Of a DNA stretch of 64,000 nucleotides, positions 36,755 through 46,386 are shown in pieces. Positions within the stretch are counted from its first letter, which is position 1. Every line of letters starts with the position of its first letter. Source of the stretch: Miscanthus floridulus. Lineage: Eukaryota > Streptophyta > Magnoliopsida > Poales > Poaceae. Position numbers and translations under genes: made by a program. The notes beneath the pieces were generated by a model. The model did not search any database and was not told where the DNA came from. It saw nothing but the letters and a program-made list of their open reading frames with translations. The stretch covers positions 103,560,347 to 103,624,346 of the forward strand of contig NC_089587.1 of NCBI RefSeq assembly GCF_019320115.1, read 5' to 3'.

Positions 36755-37202
36755 AGGTGGTTGATGTCTCACTAGTGTCTAATGCGGGTTCAGTGTGTAT
36801 CACATTTTGCTCTCAACAAGAAGGCAGACCTAGGTGAAAAAGTGAGCGTGAACCGTGAAGTGGATAGTGCCACCAAAATGGTGTAGGTAGGATTTAAACG
36901 TGGGTTTTCATGGCAAGAAACTTAACCAGTCGATCAGCGCTCAATTCACTACAACTCCTAAAACAATTGTTTTTCAAATGATTGTATATTGTTGTGATAT
37001 TCTATGTTTATACCACTGGCTTCAGAAAGTCAACAATCTAAAGATGAATACACAAGTTTAAACAAAAGAATGAAAGAAATTTGGTTACTCTATGAAAAGA
37101 AATGGTTGTCAAAACGATGGCAAATCAAGTCCAACCAATTGCAAAGCCCTAAAGGAGCATGAACCTACCCCCACATCCTAAGACAGGAATGTAAGACACT
37201 AC
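36755..37202. repeat. partial segmental duplication, copy A
   Basis: Matches 38050-38499 with an offset of about 1295 bp (shared GTGTATCACATTTTGCTCTC, GATATTCTATGTTTATACCACTGG and CCACATCCTAAGACAGGAATG, each cut to 20 bases or fewer in core). Its right edge (37152-37202) is the 3' end of the membrane-protein gene, reading on the minus strand LHSCLRMWG then stop; the rest of the gene is missing in this copy. Confidence 0.75.
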
Positions 37203-38049
37203 GTATTGGATTGGTGGCTCGTAGTGGACCATGATAGCTAGCCTTCCATGGCAGGGAATAGTCTAATGTGGGACTGTGTTGTGAGGTGGTTCAAGTGGAT
37301 CTGATGGCATAGAGGTTTCATATGGCTTGCAATGGCTTGCGGCGACTAGCCCTGTGCTTGGCAAAGGCTGCTAGCTCGGTGCGGGACACATTGGTAATGA
37401 TGGCGCAAATGATGTCTTGGGGCTTTCGTCTTGATGACTGTGGCACTGAGGTGCAGTGCCAAAAGAAGAAAGAGAAGATTTTAGCTTCACTCCACACACT
37501 GCAGGCAGTGAAGCCCACTCGAGAGTGATGCCTGGAAAATGGGGAGCGGTGCATCTACGTGCTCCGGTGCCAACTGATGCCCAATCAATAAAATAATACA
37601 AAGAAAGAAGAGCGAGTGGCAACAGTCTGTGTGTGGCAACTGAGGAGAGAAGGAGTGGTTTTCATTCTTTATTTCGTTTTGGTTGCATGGTGCAGAGCTA
37701 GTGGGTCCCAAAGTGATGCCGAGTGATGCCCACCCATTGCAGCCTTTCAGGAGTGACGCCCAAAGAAGTGGTGGGGCCCAGCTCTTTTCTTTTGGCACCG
37801 CTTACCACTGCGGAAGGCCTAATGTGGGGAAGTTTGTGGAGTCATAGATTAATAGTGTATAGCATCAGCGAGTGGCACGTTTTGAAGTCCTATTCCAACT
37901 GGTCGTTGTCACTAGTTGTTTCAGTTGTTGTGGCTACTTGACCTTTTGTGTAATTGTTGTTTTCCTTTTTCATAGTTTGGGCTTCTTTTTTAAATATAAC
38001 TGACAACTCTCCCACCTTATTCATTTAAAAAATTAGGATGCACGGCCAT
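37203..38049. other. sequence between the two duplication copies, nothing recognised
   Basis: Short open frames on both strands (for example 37322-37528 and 37487-37798) with GTGATGCC-containing repeats near 37527, 37574, 37714 and 37724. No domain; possibly a non-autonomous insertion that separated the copies. Confidence 0.35.
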
Positions 38050-38499
38050 ATCAGGTGGTTGATATGTCTCAGTAGTGTCTAATGCGAGTTCAGCGTGTAT
38101 CACATTTTGCTCTCAACCAGGTGGCAAACCTAGGTGAAAGCGAACCGTGAGTGCCGCCAAAATGCTACAGGTAGGGTGACCTAGACCACTGCATGATTTG
38201 AACCAGAGTTTTTATCACAAGAAACTTAATCAACTCGGCTCACAATAACTTTTGAAACAATTGTTTTTTTTTGAAATGGCTGTATATCATTGTGATATTC
38301 AATGTTTATACCACTGGTCTTAGGAACAAAAAAATGAACACATAAGTTTAGACAAAAAAAAAATGAAACGAATTTGGTTACTCTACGAAAACAAATTGTG
38401 GCCAAAACGATGGCAAATTAAGTCCGGCCAATTACAAAGCTAAGTCCTAAAGGAGCATGAACCTGCCCCGGCCCACATCCTAAGACAGGAATGTAAGAC
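38050..38499. repeat. partial segmental duplication, copy B (contains a tRNA-like SINE candidate)
   Basis: Partner of 36755-37202. On the minus strand GAGCCGAGTTGATTAAG (about 38228-38244) followed by GGTTCAAATC (about 38197-38206) looks like a polymerase III A box and B box, as in tRNA-derived SINEs; the same pair, more decayed, is in copy A. The right edge runs into the coding end of the gene at 38440-38844. Confidence 0.6.
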
Positions 38500-38844
38500 G
38501 CCGAGGCCAAACTGGAGGGTGGCACCGGTCAAGACCTTGGTGATCCACACCATGTACTTGACCACTTGTGTCAGCACCGGCGAGCTGATCACCGTCGTCG
38601 CAGAGAACGCCATGCCCACGACCAGGAGCGCCACGCCGAGCATGGTCGTCAAGTAGTTGGCGAGCTGGTAGAGGCAGTACCTCTGCTCCACGTCGCCGGC
38701 GGCACCGTCGCTGAGGCAGGGCTGAAGGTAGGACGACCAGGCGATGCCGTTGAGGATGCCGACGAAGATGGCCGACTTCGCCGTGTGGAGGTCGCCGACC
38801 AGCTGGTTGTTCGGAGACCCCGGCCTGAGGAAGTTGAGCGCCAT
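38440..38844 (-). CDS. small multi-pass membrane protein, grass paralog family, copy 2 (function unknown)
   Basis: Intact 134-residue frame starting at 38844 with MALNFLRPGSPNNQLVGDLH. Hydrophobic stretches lie at about residues 24-40, 60-92 and 100-124. It is the closest relative of the protein at 18-428, with the same opening and the same KYMVWITKVLTGATLQFG-type final segment. The C-terminal tail (WAGAGSCSFRT) differs from copy 1. A TATA-like site lies about 112 bp upstream, and the immediate upstream sequence resembles that of copy 1, so the duplication included the promoter. No enzymatic motif is seen. Function cannot be assigned. Confidence 0.7.
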   Translation of the reverse strand: MALNFLRPGSPNNQLVGDLHTAKSAIFVGILNGIAWSSYLQPCLSDGAAGDVEQRYCLYQLANYLTTMLGVALLVVGMAFSATTVISSPVLTQVVKYMVWITKVLTGATLQFGLGVLHSCLRMWAGAGSCSFRT

Positions 38845-38954
38845 GGCGAGGGAGAATTTGAAATGGCTGGAGCAATGGGTGAGCCAAGAAGATGTTAATT
38901 AGGGTTACGTTGTTGCTCGTGGTTGCGAAGTGGTAGGGCATGCTGCAGGCGCCC

Positions 38955-38965
38955 TTCTATATGAG
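38955..38965 (-). promoter_or_regulatory. TATA-like element of membrane-protein gene copy 2
   Basis: The minus strand reads CTCATATAGAAGG, about 112 bp upstream of the start codon. Confidence 0.4.
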
Positions 38966-38989
38966 CGCCATGGATGGCGGGTTCTGGTC

Positions 38990-40403
38990 GAGTTCATTCA
39001 TTCCGCAGCGTGTGGTTGGACGGAGTTTTGTCCGCGTAGGCGTAGACATGGGACGTACACGTACGCCGTGCCCCTCACGTCCGTGACGCGGCTGATAATT
39101 TTCAATCTTGAAGTTTTCATCCCCTTGTGTGGCAAACGTTGCTGGGACTGGAACTTTTCTGATGCAAATCAAGCGGCAAGTCAGTCATTGCGTTACCGCG
39201 CTTTTAGCTGCTTACTTGGTCTATGCACATTAAAAAAAAAGACAAAATTAGGGTATAGAAAGGGACGCGACAACGAGAGGTAGCATTAGCCCGGTGAAAC
39301 CAAAGCCGGTGAGAGCCATGCTGAACAAGGAAATATATGAACACATGCATGCTCCTTTTTTATGTTTAGAGATGAATTTACTAGGGTCGTTTATTTGAAA
39401 GCCAATAAGAGCATCAACAGTAGTTCCTAAAAAAATTTTGGTAAATCAACGAGTATCCCAAGTGACCAAGACAGTAAGGAGATTACTTACTCCGTCTCAA
39501 ATTATAAGTCATTTTAGTTTTTTTAGAGAGTAAAAACATCTCAAGTTAGACCTTAATAGCTGCAACGTAGGATCCTGCATATAAATACACAAGTACACGA
39601 GGCGCCATGCAAAAGAGTTAATTTTTTTTCGTGAACACGTCCGTTGACGTGCGTTTTTCATTAAAAGGAAAGCAAAAGAGTTTTCCAATGGTGAAAATGT
39701 ATGCAATAGATTCATCAGAAAAAGAAAAGAAGATTACGCTTGTCGAGTGTTCTGATCTTGCTGGTGACTCGCTAGCAAGAATGGAAACACTGTTGTAAAC
39801 TTTTAAAATTTCCTGTCCTCTTAATGAAAAAGGGCTCAGACCCCATGGAGAAAAAAAGATTACGCTTGAGACAAGACAGCACGTGGATCGGCCTTGACCG
39901 CGCGGTCGCTGCGTTGGGCCCTTGGCGAGCGGCGTGACGCACTCACGGCGCATCGTCGCTTGCCGCTGCGTGTTGTCGCAGTTGGGCACGGTCTGCGCGG
40001 CTGTGCCTCACCCGCCGCTCGCCGGACTCCGACGTCCGACCCAGTCCCAGTCCACCATCGATGTCGATGCGACGATGCCCAACGCCACGCTCGCCCGCAG
40101 CAACCGTGCCACAGGCGTTGTTGCCCACTTGGCTCCGCACGTCACTGGCTAGGTTGGCCGCGTCCTCACTCGGCGCGGCGCGGCGCGGCGGGCCAGGTAT
40201 TCTGCGACTGCGAAGGCCGAGAGCGGTGCGCTAGGAAGCTAGATTTGATGGGCCACTCCCACTCCAGATTTTTGCGCTAGGAAGCTAGATTGAGACAACG
40301 ACATTATGTTCTGTCGTTACACAGTTGGATATTTGGTTACCTGGAAGCTTTGGAACCACGCGTTCTCATCATCTCCGAGCCACCAACAAGTACTACTACT
40401 GAG
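38990..40403. other. intergenic, no supported gene
   Basis: Includes an AT-rich part with GTTCCTAAAAAAATTTTGG-like MITE sequence (39420-39520) and a GC-rich block (39890-40290) with open frames on both strands. Those frames have arginine-rich, compositionally biased products without a domain. Confidence 0.4.
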
Positions 40404-40420
40404 CAGCCAAATCGTTGTCA

Positions 40421-40578
40421 AAAAAAAAAGTGTACCCAGTGCAGAGAGCTCCCGCTTTGTGCGGGGTCTGGGAAAGGGTATCAGTGGCAAGCCTTACCCT
40501 CTCCTGTGCAATGCGAGAAGACTGCGACTCGAACCCGGGACCTTCTGGTCGCAGACGGTAAAACTCTACCGCTTGCAC
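40421..40578 (-). mobile_element. Au-type SINE with perfect 17-bp target duplications
   Basis: Flanked by CAGCCAAATCGTTGTCA at 40404-40420 and 40579-40595. On the minus strand it starts with a tRNA-like A box (GGTGCAAGCGGTAGAG), has the B box GGTCCCGGGTTCGAGTC, and then the Au-type body (GGTAAGGCTTGCC, ACCCTTCCCAGACCCCGC, GCACTGGGTACAC) ending in a T run. The 158-bp length fits a full copy. Au-like identity is from memory of the family. Confidence 0.9.
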
Positions 40579-41017
40579 CAGCCAAATCGTTGTCACAAAA
40601 AAAGAAAAAACATTGACAGGCGGCGCCAACAACCGCTTTGATAATAGACTAGACAAATTTTCTGCGCTGTATATGTATATAGTTCTGGTGGATCACGGGA
40701 CTATAGGCGATAGCGACCTCCAATGATTGATATTATATACTAAGTAAAACACTAAACATTTTTCACAGTAAAGATTAAAGAACATTTTATATAAAATAAC
40801 CTTTAGAAGTTTACTTCTAACAACAAACGAGTAGAAACTAGAAGATGATGAATTCTAGTGCTATGCTGCCGTACGTCATTCTCGCTGCTTAATTTGTGAT
40901 TAACCTATCTAGTTCCCGACACGATCGAGTACACAACTAGCGAGACAAGTGCTACACGCATGCCCATTGCCCTGCAGCACACGCCCTTCCAGTACGTCCT
41001 CACTCAGTTCCTCACGG

Positions 41018-41112
41018 TTACACCTTGAAGATCTTGAAGAAGACGCAGAGGTTGTGCGCGAACGCGTTGATGGCGACAATCTCCGTGACAACGTGAGGTG
41101 GTCGACGGCCAC
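41018..41112 (-). pseudogene. remnant of membrane-protein family (relative of 42326-42784), one-base deletion
   Basis: The minus strand reads VAVDHLT, then after a one-base shift VTEIVAINAFAHNLCVFFKI and FKV stop. The intact gene at 42326-42784 reads VAVEHLT, VTITAFAHDVCIFFKV at the same place. The upstream part is not recognisable; A-rich insertions lie at 41141-41172. Confidence 0.65.
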
Positions 41113-42325
41113 CTACTGGACGAACGGCGCCAGCATAAAAAAGAAAAACACTGATCCGGCTAAAAAAAAAAAAGATCTAGCCAGCCAAAAACAGGCAGCC
41201 CAACAAGCTGTAGTTGACTCTTCGGTGCTGACTGCTGAGAGTAGCTTGAGTTTTGAGGTGAAAATGGAACGTTGGATGCTGCAACATTCCCACATCAATT
41301 TTTTAACCATCAGTTAATTCATCATTTATTTTATCATAAACATTCCTAGATCAATTTTGATCATCAGTTTAGTTTGTTTCTTCATTGTTAGCCGCCAGAC
41401 CGGCACCCGAGAATTGCGTTTGTTTCGTCGTCTCGACCTAAAGCAAATTAAAAGGGGTTCACTTTGCTTTGCAAGTGCCTTGGTTTATACTATGAGAGTG
41501 CGTATAAGATGAAAACTTGGATAGGAATACAGATGGCCAAATGGGCAAAGGGGTTCACTAGAATAGAATGGTTGTGTGTTTGAATTGTAATCTGGTTTGT
41601 ATGTCTTTTGTTGGCAAAGGTCAGAAGTACCGTTCAAAGGCTTTTGTACCATATATCTCCAAATTTTAATTAAAAAAACTTCCTTTGTACAAAAACACAC
41701 ACACTCGAACATGAGTTTGGATTCCTTTATAGGCCTTCCATAATGTCGGAGAAATAGGCATTGCTTGGTTGTGCCACACTGTGAGCATTGGTTGCATGGC
41801 TAGCGCGAGAAATAAAAAATAAAGAAAACAACAAGCCAAGCCTGGTGCAAGGATTGTAGTAAAGAGTACTGTTTATTAATTCTTTGTAAAAACAACAACC
41901 CAAACATCACTCTAATATGCTACATAATCACTGCTGCTCATTGGGTGCTGGAAGCCTGGAACGACGTTTTAATTTCATCCAATCCATGTTCCATGGACAA
42001 CTATTGAGCCACCGAAAACTATTGACAGAAACAGAAGTAGCAATTGGCGATTATAAATAATAAATTCTGTACAATGTTTATTTAATCAAAATTCTGTACA
42101 ATATTACAGACAGAAAGTGATGAAATGGATCAACTGAAACTCTGCGGCCATCATGCAACTTAATTTGTGAAAGCATATAATATTCTTAATGAAAAACGGG
42201 CTAAAGCGTTCGGTCGAGAGAAAAAAAAAGTATAATATAACCTAGTAATCGACCTAGCTATAGTCAACTTCATTTCTCGGGCACGGCTGCATGCATGTAA
42301 TATCTGAAACTATATACGTGGCGTC
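41113..42325. other. intergenic, nothing recognised
   Basis: AT-rich with no supported coding frame; short frames are random-looking. Confidence 0.45.
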
Positions 42326-42784
42326 TCACTTCTGTATCATCTCGACAACCTTGAAGAAAATGCAAACGTCATGCGCGAACGCGGTGATCGTGACGGTCTC
42401 CGTGAACCGGGTCAGATGTTCGACGGCCACGTCGACGATCGGACGCCGCCGCTGAGCATGCGGGTGCAGCGCCACCGCGGCGCCACCGAGGACCACGCCG
42501 AGGAACAGCGCGGCGGAGTTGAACCACAGCGCCCTCCCCTCCATCGCCACTTCCGCCGGGCAGCACTGCTGGCCGCCGGAGCCGGAGCACCGCTGCATGC
42601 TGGATACCAGCAGCACGAGGCCGGCGAAGGCCACCGAGACGGCGAACTTCGCGGCGCGGGTTGCCGGCGTCACGTCGTCGTTGCCCACGAGGACGACGGC
42701 GCGCGCGTGCACGGGGAGCGCGAAGGGGAGGTACCGGCCCACCAGGAGGATGGCGGAGAAGGCGACGAAGAACGGCAAGTCCAT
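42326..42784 (-). CDS. small multi-pass membrane protein, divergent family member (function unknown)
   Basis: 152 residues from the ATG at 42784 (MDLPFFVAFSAILLVGRYLP); the longer frame upstream to 43093 passes through the TATA box and is unlikely to be translated. Four hydrophobic stretches lie at about residues 3-17, 48-63, 86-106 and 127-146. A cysteine cluster (QRCSGSGGQQCCP) sits in the loop between the second and third. The layout matches the proteins at 18-428 and 38440-38844, including a final VEHLTRFTETVTITAFAHDV segment comparable to their LTKALTCGTLQFG. A frameshifted remnant of this type lies at 41018-41112. No function is known to me. Confidence 0.7.
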   Translation of the reverse strand: MDLPFFVAFSAILLVGRYLPFALPVHARAVVLVGNDDVTPATRAAKFAVSVAFAGLVLLVSSMQRCSGSGGQQCCPAEVAMEGRALWFNSAALFLGVVLGGAAVALHPHAQRRRPIVDVAVEHLTRFTETVTITAFAHDVCIFFKVVEMIQK

Positions 42785-42865
42785 GCTAGCTTTTGCTGTA
42801 TTTGGGCGCTGGTGGCCGGCGTTCGGTTGGTGGTGGTTCGTGATGCGCACAAGGTATACGCCACT

Positions 42866-42874
42866 AATATATAG
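42866..42874 (-). promoter_or_regulatory. TATA box of the gene at 42326-42784
   Basis: The minus strand reads CTATATATTAG, about 85 bp upstream of the chosen ATG, which also supports the short start. Confidence 0.6.
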
Positions 42875-42899
42875 TACACCCGTTTTTCTCTGATGATAA

Positions 42900-44175
42900 A
42901 CGACTACCGCGTAAGGTAGAAGACGACGAGCGAGGAGACCTCGACGAGGTCGTCGCTTCGTCGTGGTTACCGCGGCGGCGAATGCGAGCAGCGAGCGCGG
43001 GCTAAGCGTGTTGCACGGCGTACAGTATGGTTTAAAGGCTAGCGGAGGTCCGTTGCATGTATTTTTTTTTAGTTTTTTTAACAACGCAATCAAAACTAGT
43101 TTTGGATTACATTTACTTTGTCTAGTAGTATTTGTGATTTATGCTGTATGTATGAAAAGCTCAAATGGCTTTCGTGTTGACTTGGTCGTTGACTGTGAGA
43201 TCCGTCGTTGACACTATAGTTGACTCTTAATAGTTCAGAGCTGGCGCAATGGAACTCTTAGATCAATTCTGACCATTTTTTACAATGTAATACTATCAAT
43301 TATTAAAGCATAATATCGTTTTCAGAGAAATCTGGTTAAATCGTTTTGCATGGTGACTTTTCCTTTCCAACCAGACGAGAGAATTCAGCTTTTTCTTTGA
43401 GCAGTGAGAGTTCAGTTGAATGGGTATTTCCCTTTCAAAAATAAAGGTTGAATGGGCATTTATGATGGGACCTTATATGGCTGAAAAAGGGAAATCATTT
43501 TGAACGGCCCGCTTCGCACAAGCTTCGATTCTTTTCGTTTTTGTACATTCTTATTCCTTTCTAACTGTTGTTAGTCTATTCTCCTCGACAAGTGAGTCAT
43601 CATTAGCTTAAACGTCAGTCATGTTTTCCAGCCTACTCTCCTTTATTTCTAGGTCTTCAACAATGAAAATTGATAGATCCATCTTGTGACGCCACACATC
43701 AACTCAACGCAAATTTGGCAGGTCTCTAGTTCCTCCTAAAAATGCTCCAGCTTCGGCTTCTCATATGAAGTACTTGCTTCTCTGGTGGAGTTAAAACTAT
43801 TTTAAAAAATATCAGGCAAAAACGACTCCAATGTCAGTTTTGTTATAATTTGTGCCAATTCATGAGAAGCCATGTTTTTCTGGCTCCATTTGCCCAGTAC
43901 AAAAATGACACCACCTTCTCTAGATTTCTTCGTCGGAGCCGTTTCTTAAATAGTCATTTGGCAAGGCTTCGGCCAAAGCCAGAACTTAAGCAGCTCTAGA
44001 AAGCTCGGCAAACGAGCCTTGGTGGCTCTTTGCCTCCTGCAACCTGACTCGCTACCTCGACAAGCTCAATTGGTAATTCTTTGACACCTCTCGCAACCTA
44101 TGACACCTTGCTCTCGATCACTTCACATCGCCGTCCTCATTTTTCTCTAGGCTAGACTCCAGTGAGCCCTAGCCC
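42900..44175. other. intergenic, no supported gene
   Basis: AT-rich. A fold-back stretch around 43750-43960 (CTCCAGCTTCGGCTTCTCAT ... GAGAAGCC ... GGCTCC) may be a degraded MITE. Confidence 0.35.
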
Positions 44176-44177
44176 CA

Positions 44178-45055
44178 ACATTATCCTAAGTTGCATTTGG
44201 TTGAAGGAATGGGCTGGGACGGAGTGGGACAATCCCACTTTGAGTGGTGTTTGATCTCGGGATATGGGAACACGGGACATATCTAAAGGAGAATATTTCC
44301 CTAGATTCAAGGACACACCTATCCCCCAAAACCAAGGGATGCGCTCGTCCCTCCGAGGCACCGCTCTTCTCCACCTCTTCTCATATGCACGACCCAGGGT
44401 CAAGAGAAGGGCGGCCATGGCGTCAAGGGTCGAGGGCGAACGTCAGAATCGACAACAAGGGGCCACTAGGAGTGGCGGCCACCTACTCCTCACTAGGGAG
44501 GAGTGGCTGAGGAGGGAGGCACCATCCGGGAAGGCTCCTGTTGAGGAGAGGCCACCGAGGATGGCTGGCTCGGGAGGAAGGCACCATCAGGGAGGTCTCC
44601 TTATTGATGAGGGGTCGCCGGGGACGAGTTGGTTCGGGAGAGAGGCGCCATCGGGGAGGGGACACCGTGCTACTAGGAGGTCGTGCCACCGGAGCAGCCG
44701 CACCCTTTAACAGGTTGCGCACGGGCGAGCGGAAGAGTTCCGGCTTAGTGAGGGCTCCACTGCGGACGAATGTCCTCTGACAATTGTAGTGAATTGGCGA
44801 GCGAGCTCCGGGCTTGGACTGGCAGGGCAGCAGGTATCCATGGCAGCCATGGTGGGTGAGGTCTGGCTGGGGAGATAAGAAGGTGACATGTCGAATAACA
44901 TGTGGGCCCCACACTGATGGTTGCTAACGGAATTCATTCTCTACCTCGTTGTCCTCTCAACCAAACAAGAAGACGGTAGCGTCCCGTTCTTGAAAATTAG
45001 AACGGTATCATCCCATTCCATCATGTCTCTAAATCAAACGCAATCCTAGAAGTTG
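44178..45055. mobile_element. candidate GC-rich non-autonomous TIR element, second copy
   Basis: Left edge TTGCATTTGGTTGAAGGAAT with TGGGACAATCCCAC; right edge CCCATTCCATCATG with CTAAATCAAACGCAAT, the rough inverse. The interior has GGGAGGCACCATC(A/C)GG repeats (44510-44670). Same plan as 895-1850, about 880 bp. Confidence 0.4.
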
Positions 45056-45374
45056 ATAGATGAAGAGGATATGCTGAAAAGGTGGGAAAGAAATTCAGAT
45101 GCTAGATTCCTGCAAAATGCTCGGGTACGATGGGCTTCCTCACAGGCACAGCTGCTACGACTACAACGAATCACTGTAGCAAATACGTGAAACAGCTGCT
45201 GCCGAGCAAGGCTGGTGGCTGGATATCAAGGGCGTGTTTGTTTGCCTAGAAGGCAGCTAGGGACAGGCTCTGGAGATACAACGTCGCTTGTTTGTTTGCC
45301 TGGACTTTGTTGGAGCTTGTGCAGCACAGAATCCAAAGCACCCTTGGGCCAGACTGGGAGGAAATGGAAGTGAG

Positions 45375-45614
45375 CGCGTGTTTAGTCGGAGGATGTTGGA
45401 ACTGGGGGCTACCATAGCACTTTCGTTTTTATTTGGTAATTAGTGTTCAATTATGGATTAATTATGCTCAAAACGTTCGTCTCGTAATTTTCCACCAAAC
45501 TGTGTAATTAGTTTTTTTCGTCTACATTTAATGCTCCATGTACGGGCCGCAAACATTCGATGTGATATATACTGTAGCACTTTTTGAGAATTTGGTGTGG
45601 AACTAAACAAGGCG
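45375..45614 (-). mobile_element. MITE, copy 1 of a local cluster (reversed)
   Basis: Edges GCGCGTGTTTAGT and GGAACTAAACAAGGCG. The body (TTGGTAATTAGTG..., TAGTTTTTTTCGTCTACATT) is the reverse of the two copies that follow. A very common grass MITE type. Confidence 0.65.
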
Positions 45615-45670
45615 TGAACTTCGTTTCACCTGGGCGTGGCTCGTTCGGCCCGATGCCAGGGATGGGAGTT

Positions 45671-45882
45671 AGGGCCTCTTTAGTTCCAAAAAATTTTTGC
45701 ACAGTATCAATTACATCGAATCTTGTGACACATGTATGGAGTACTAAATATAGACGAAAAAAACTAATTGCATAGTTAGGTGAGAAATCGCGAGACGAAA
45801 CTTTCGAACCTAATTAGTCCATAATTAGACACTAATTACCAAATACAAACGAAATGCTACAGTAGCCAAAATCCAAAAAAAT
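45671..45882 (+). mobile_element. MITE, copy 2 of a local cluster
   Basis: Begins AGGGCCTCTTTAGTTCC. Shares GTATGGAGTACTAAATATAG and CCTAATTAGTCCATAATTAG with copy 3. The right terminal repeat is lost after CCAAAATCC. Confidence 0.6.
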
Positions 45883-45969
45883 TAGCTTGTCTGAGAATAC
45901 CCAGGCTCTACTGCTCCGACCAGGCAAACAAACGGGCCCCTAAGTTTCTGACTTTTCTTCCCGGATACT

Positions 45970-46206
45970 GCCCCCTTTAGTTGCCAAAAAAAAATTTTAC
46001 ATAGTACTCGTCACATCAAATCTTGCGGCATATGTATGGAGTACTAAATATAGACGAAAAAAAAACTAATTGCACAGTTGGATGAGAAATCGCAAGACGA
46101 AACTTTTGAACCTAATTAGTCTATAATTAGACACTAATTACCAAATACAAACGAAAATACTACAGTAGCCAAAACCCAAAAAATTTTGGATCTAAACGCG
46201 CCCTAA
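45970..46206 (+). mobile_element. MITE, copy 3, 180 bp beyond the end of the G-gamma coding region
   Basis: Begins GCCCCCTTTAGTTGCC and ends TTTTGGATCTAAACGCGCCC, with the same body as copy 2. It lies within or just beyond the probable 3' untranslated region of the gene at 46387-49608. Confidence 0.65.
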
Positions 46207-46386
46207 CAACGCCAACCATTCACGCAGATTTTTTCTAGCTGTAATTTTGTATCAACATCTGGCGCCCAAGTTAATTGTTGACAGTGAATACCATACCCTA
46301 GCGAAGTTTCATCCATATCACACGCCAAATCATCCAGCACAGAAATGAAGAGTAACAGCCACACTAGCTACTAGTAATACTCTAAT

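Noticed and set aside
39894..40280. 128-codon GC-rich frame
   Set aside because: Open frames overlap on both strands and the product is compositionally biased with no domain.
40520..40578. tRNA-like A and B boxes as a tRNA gene
   Set aside because: Followed by an Au-type SINE body and bounded by exact 17-bp duplications; no cloverleaf acceptor stem.
42371..42874. 167-codon plus-strand frame opposite the membrane-protein gene
   Set aside because: Arginine/glutamate-rich shadow caused by high GC at third positions of the true gene.
42785..43093. N-terminal extension of the gene at 42326-42784 to 255 residues
   Set aside because: It would run through the TATA box and the extension has no homology to the paralogs; the ATG at 42784 begins the hydrophobic segment.
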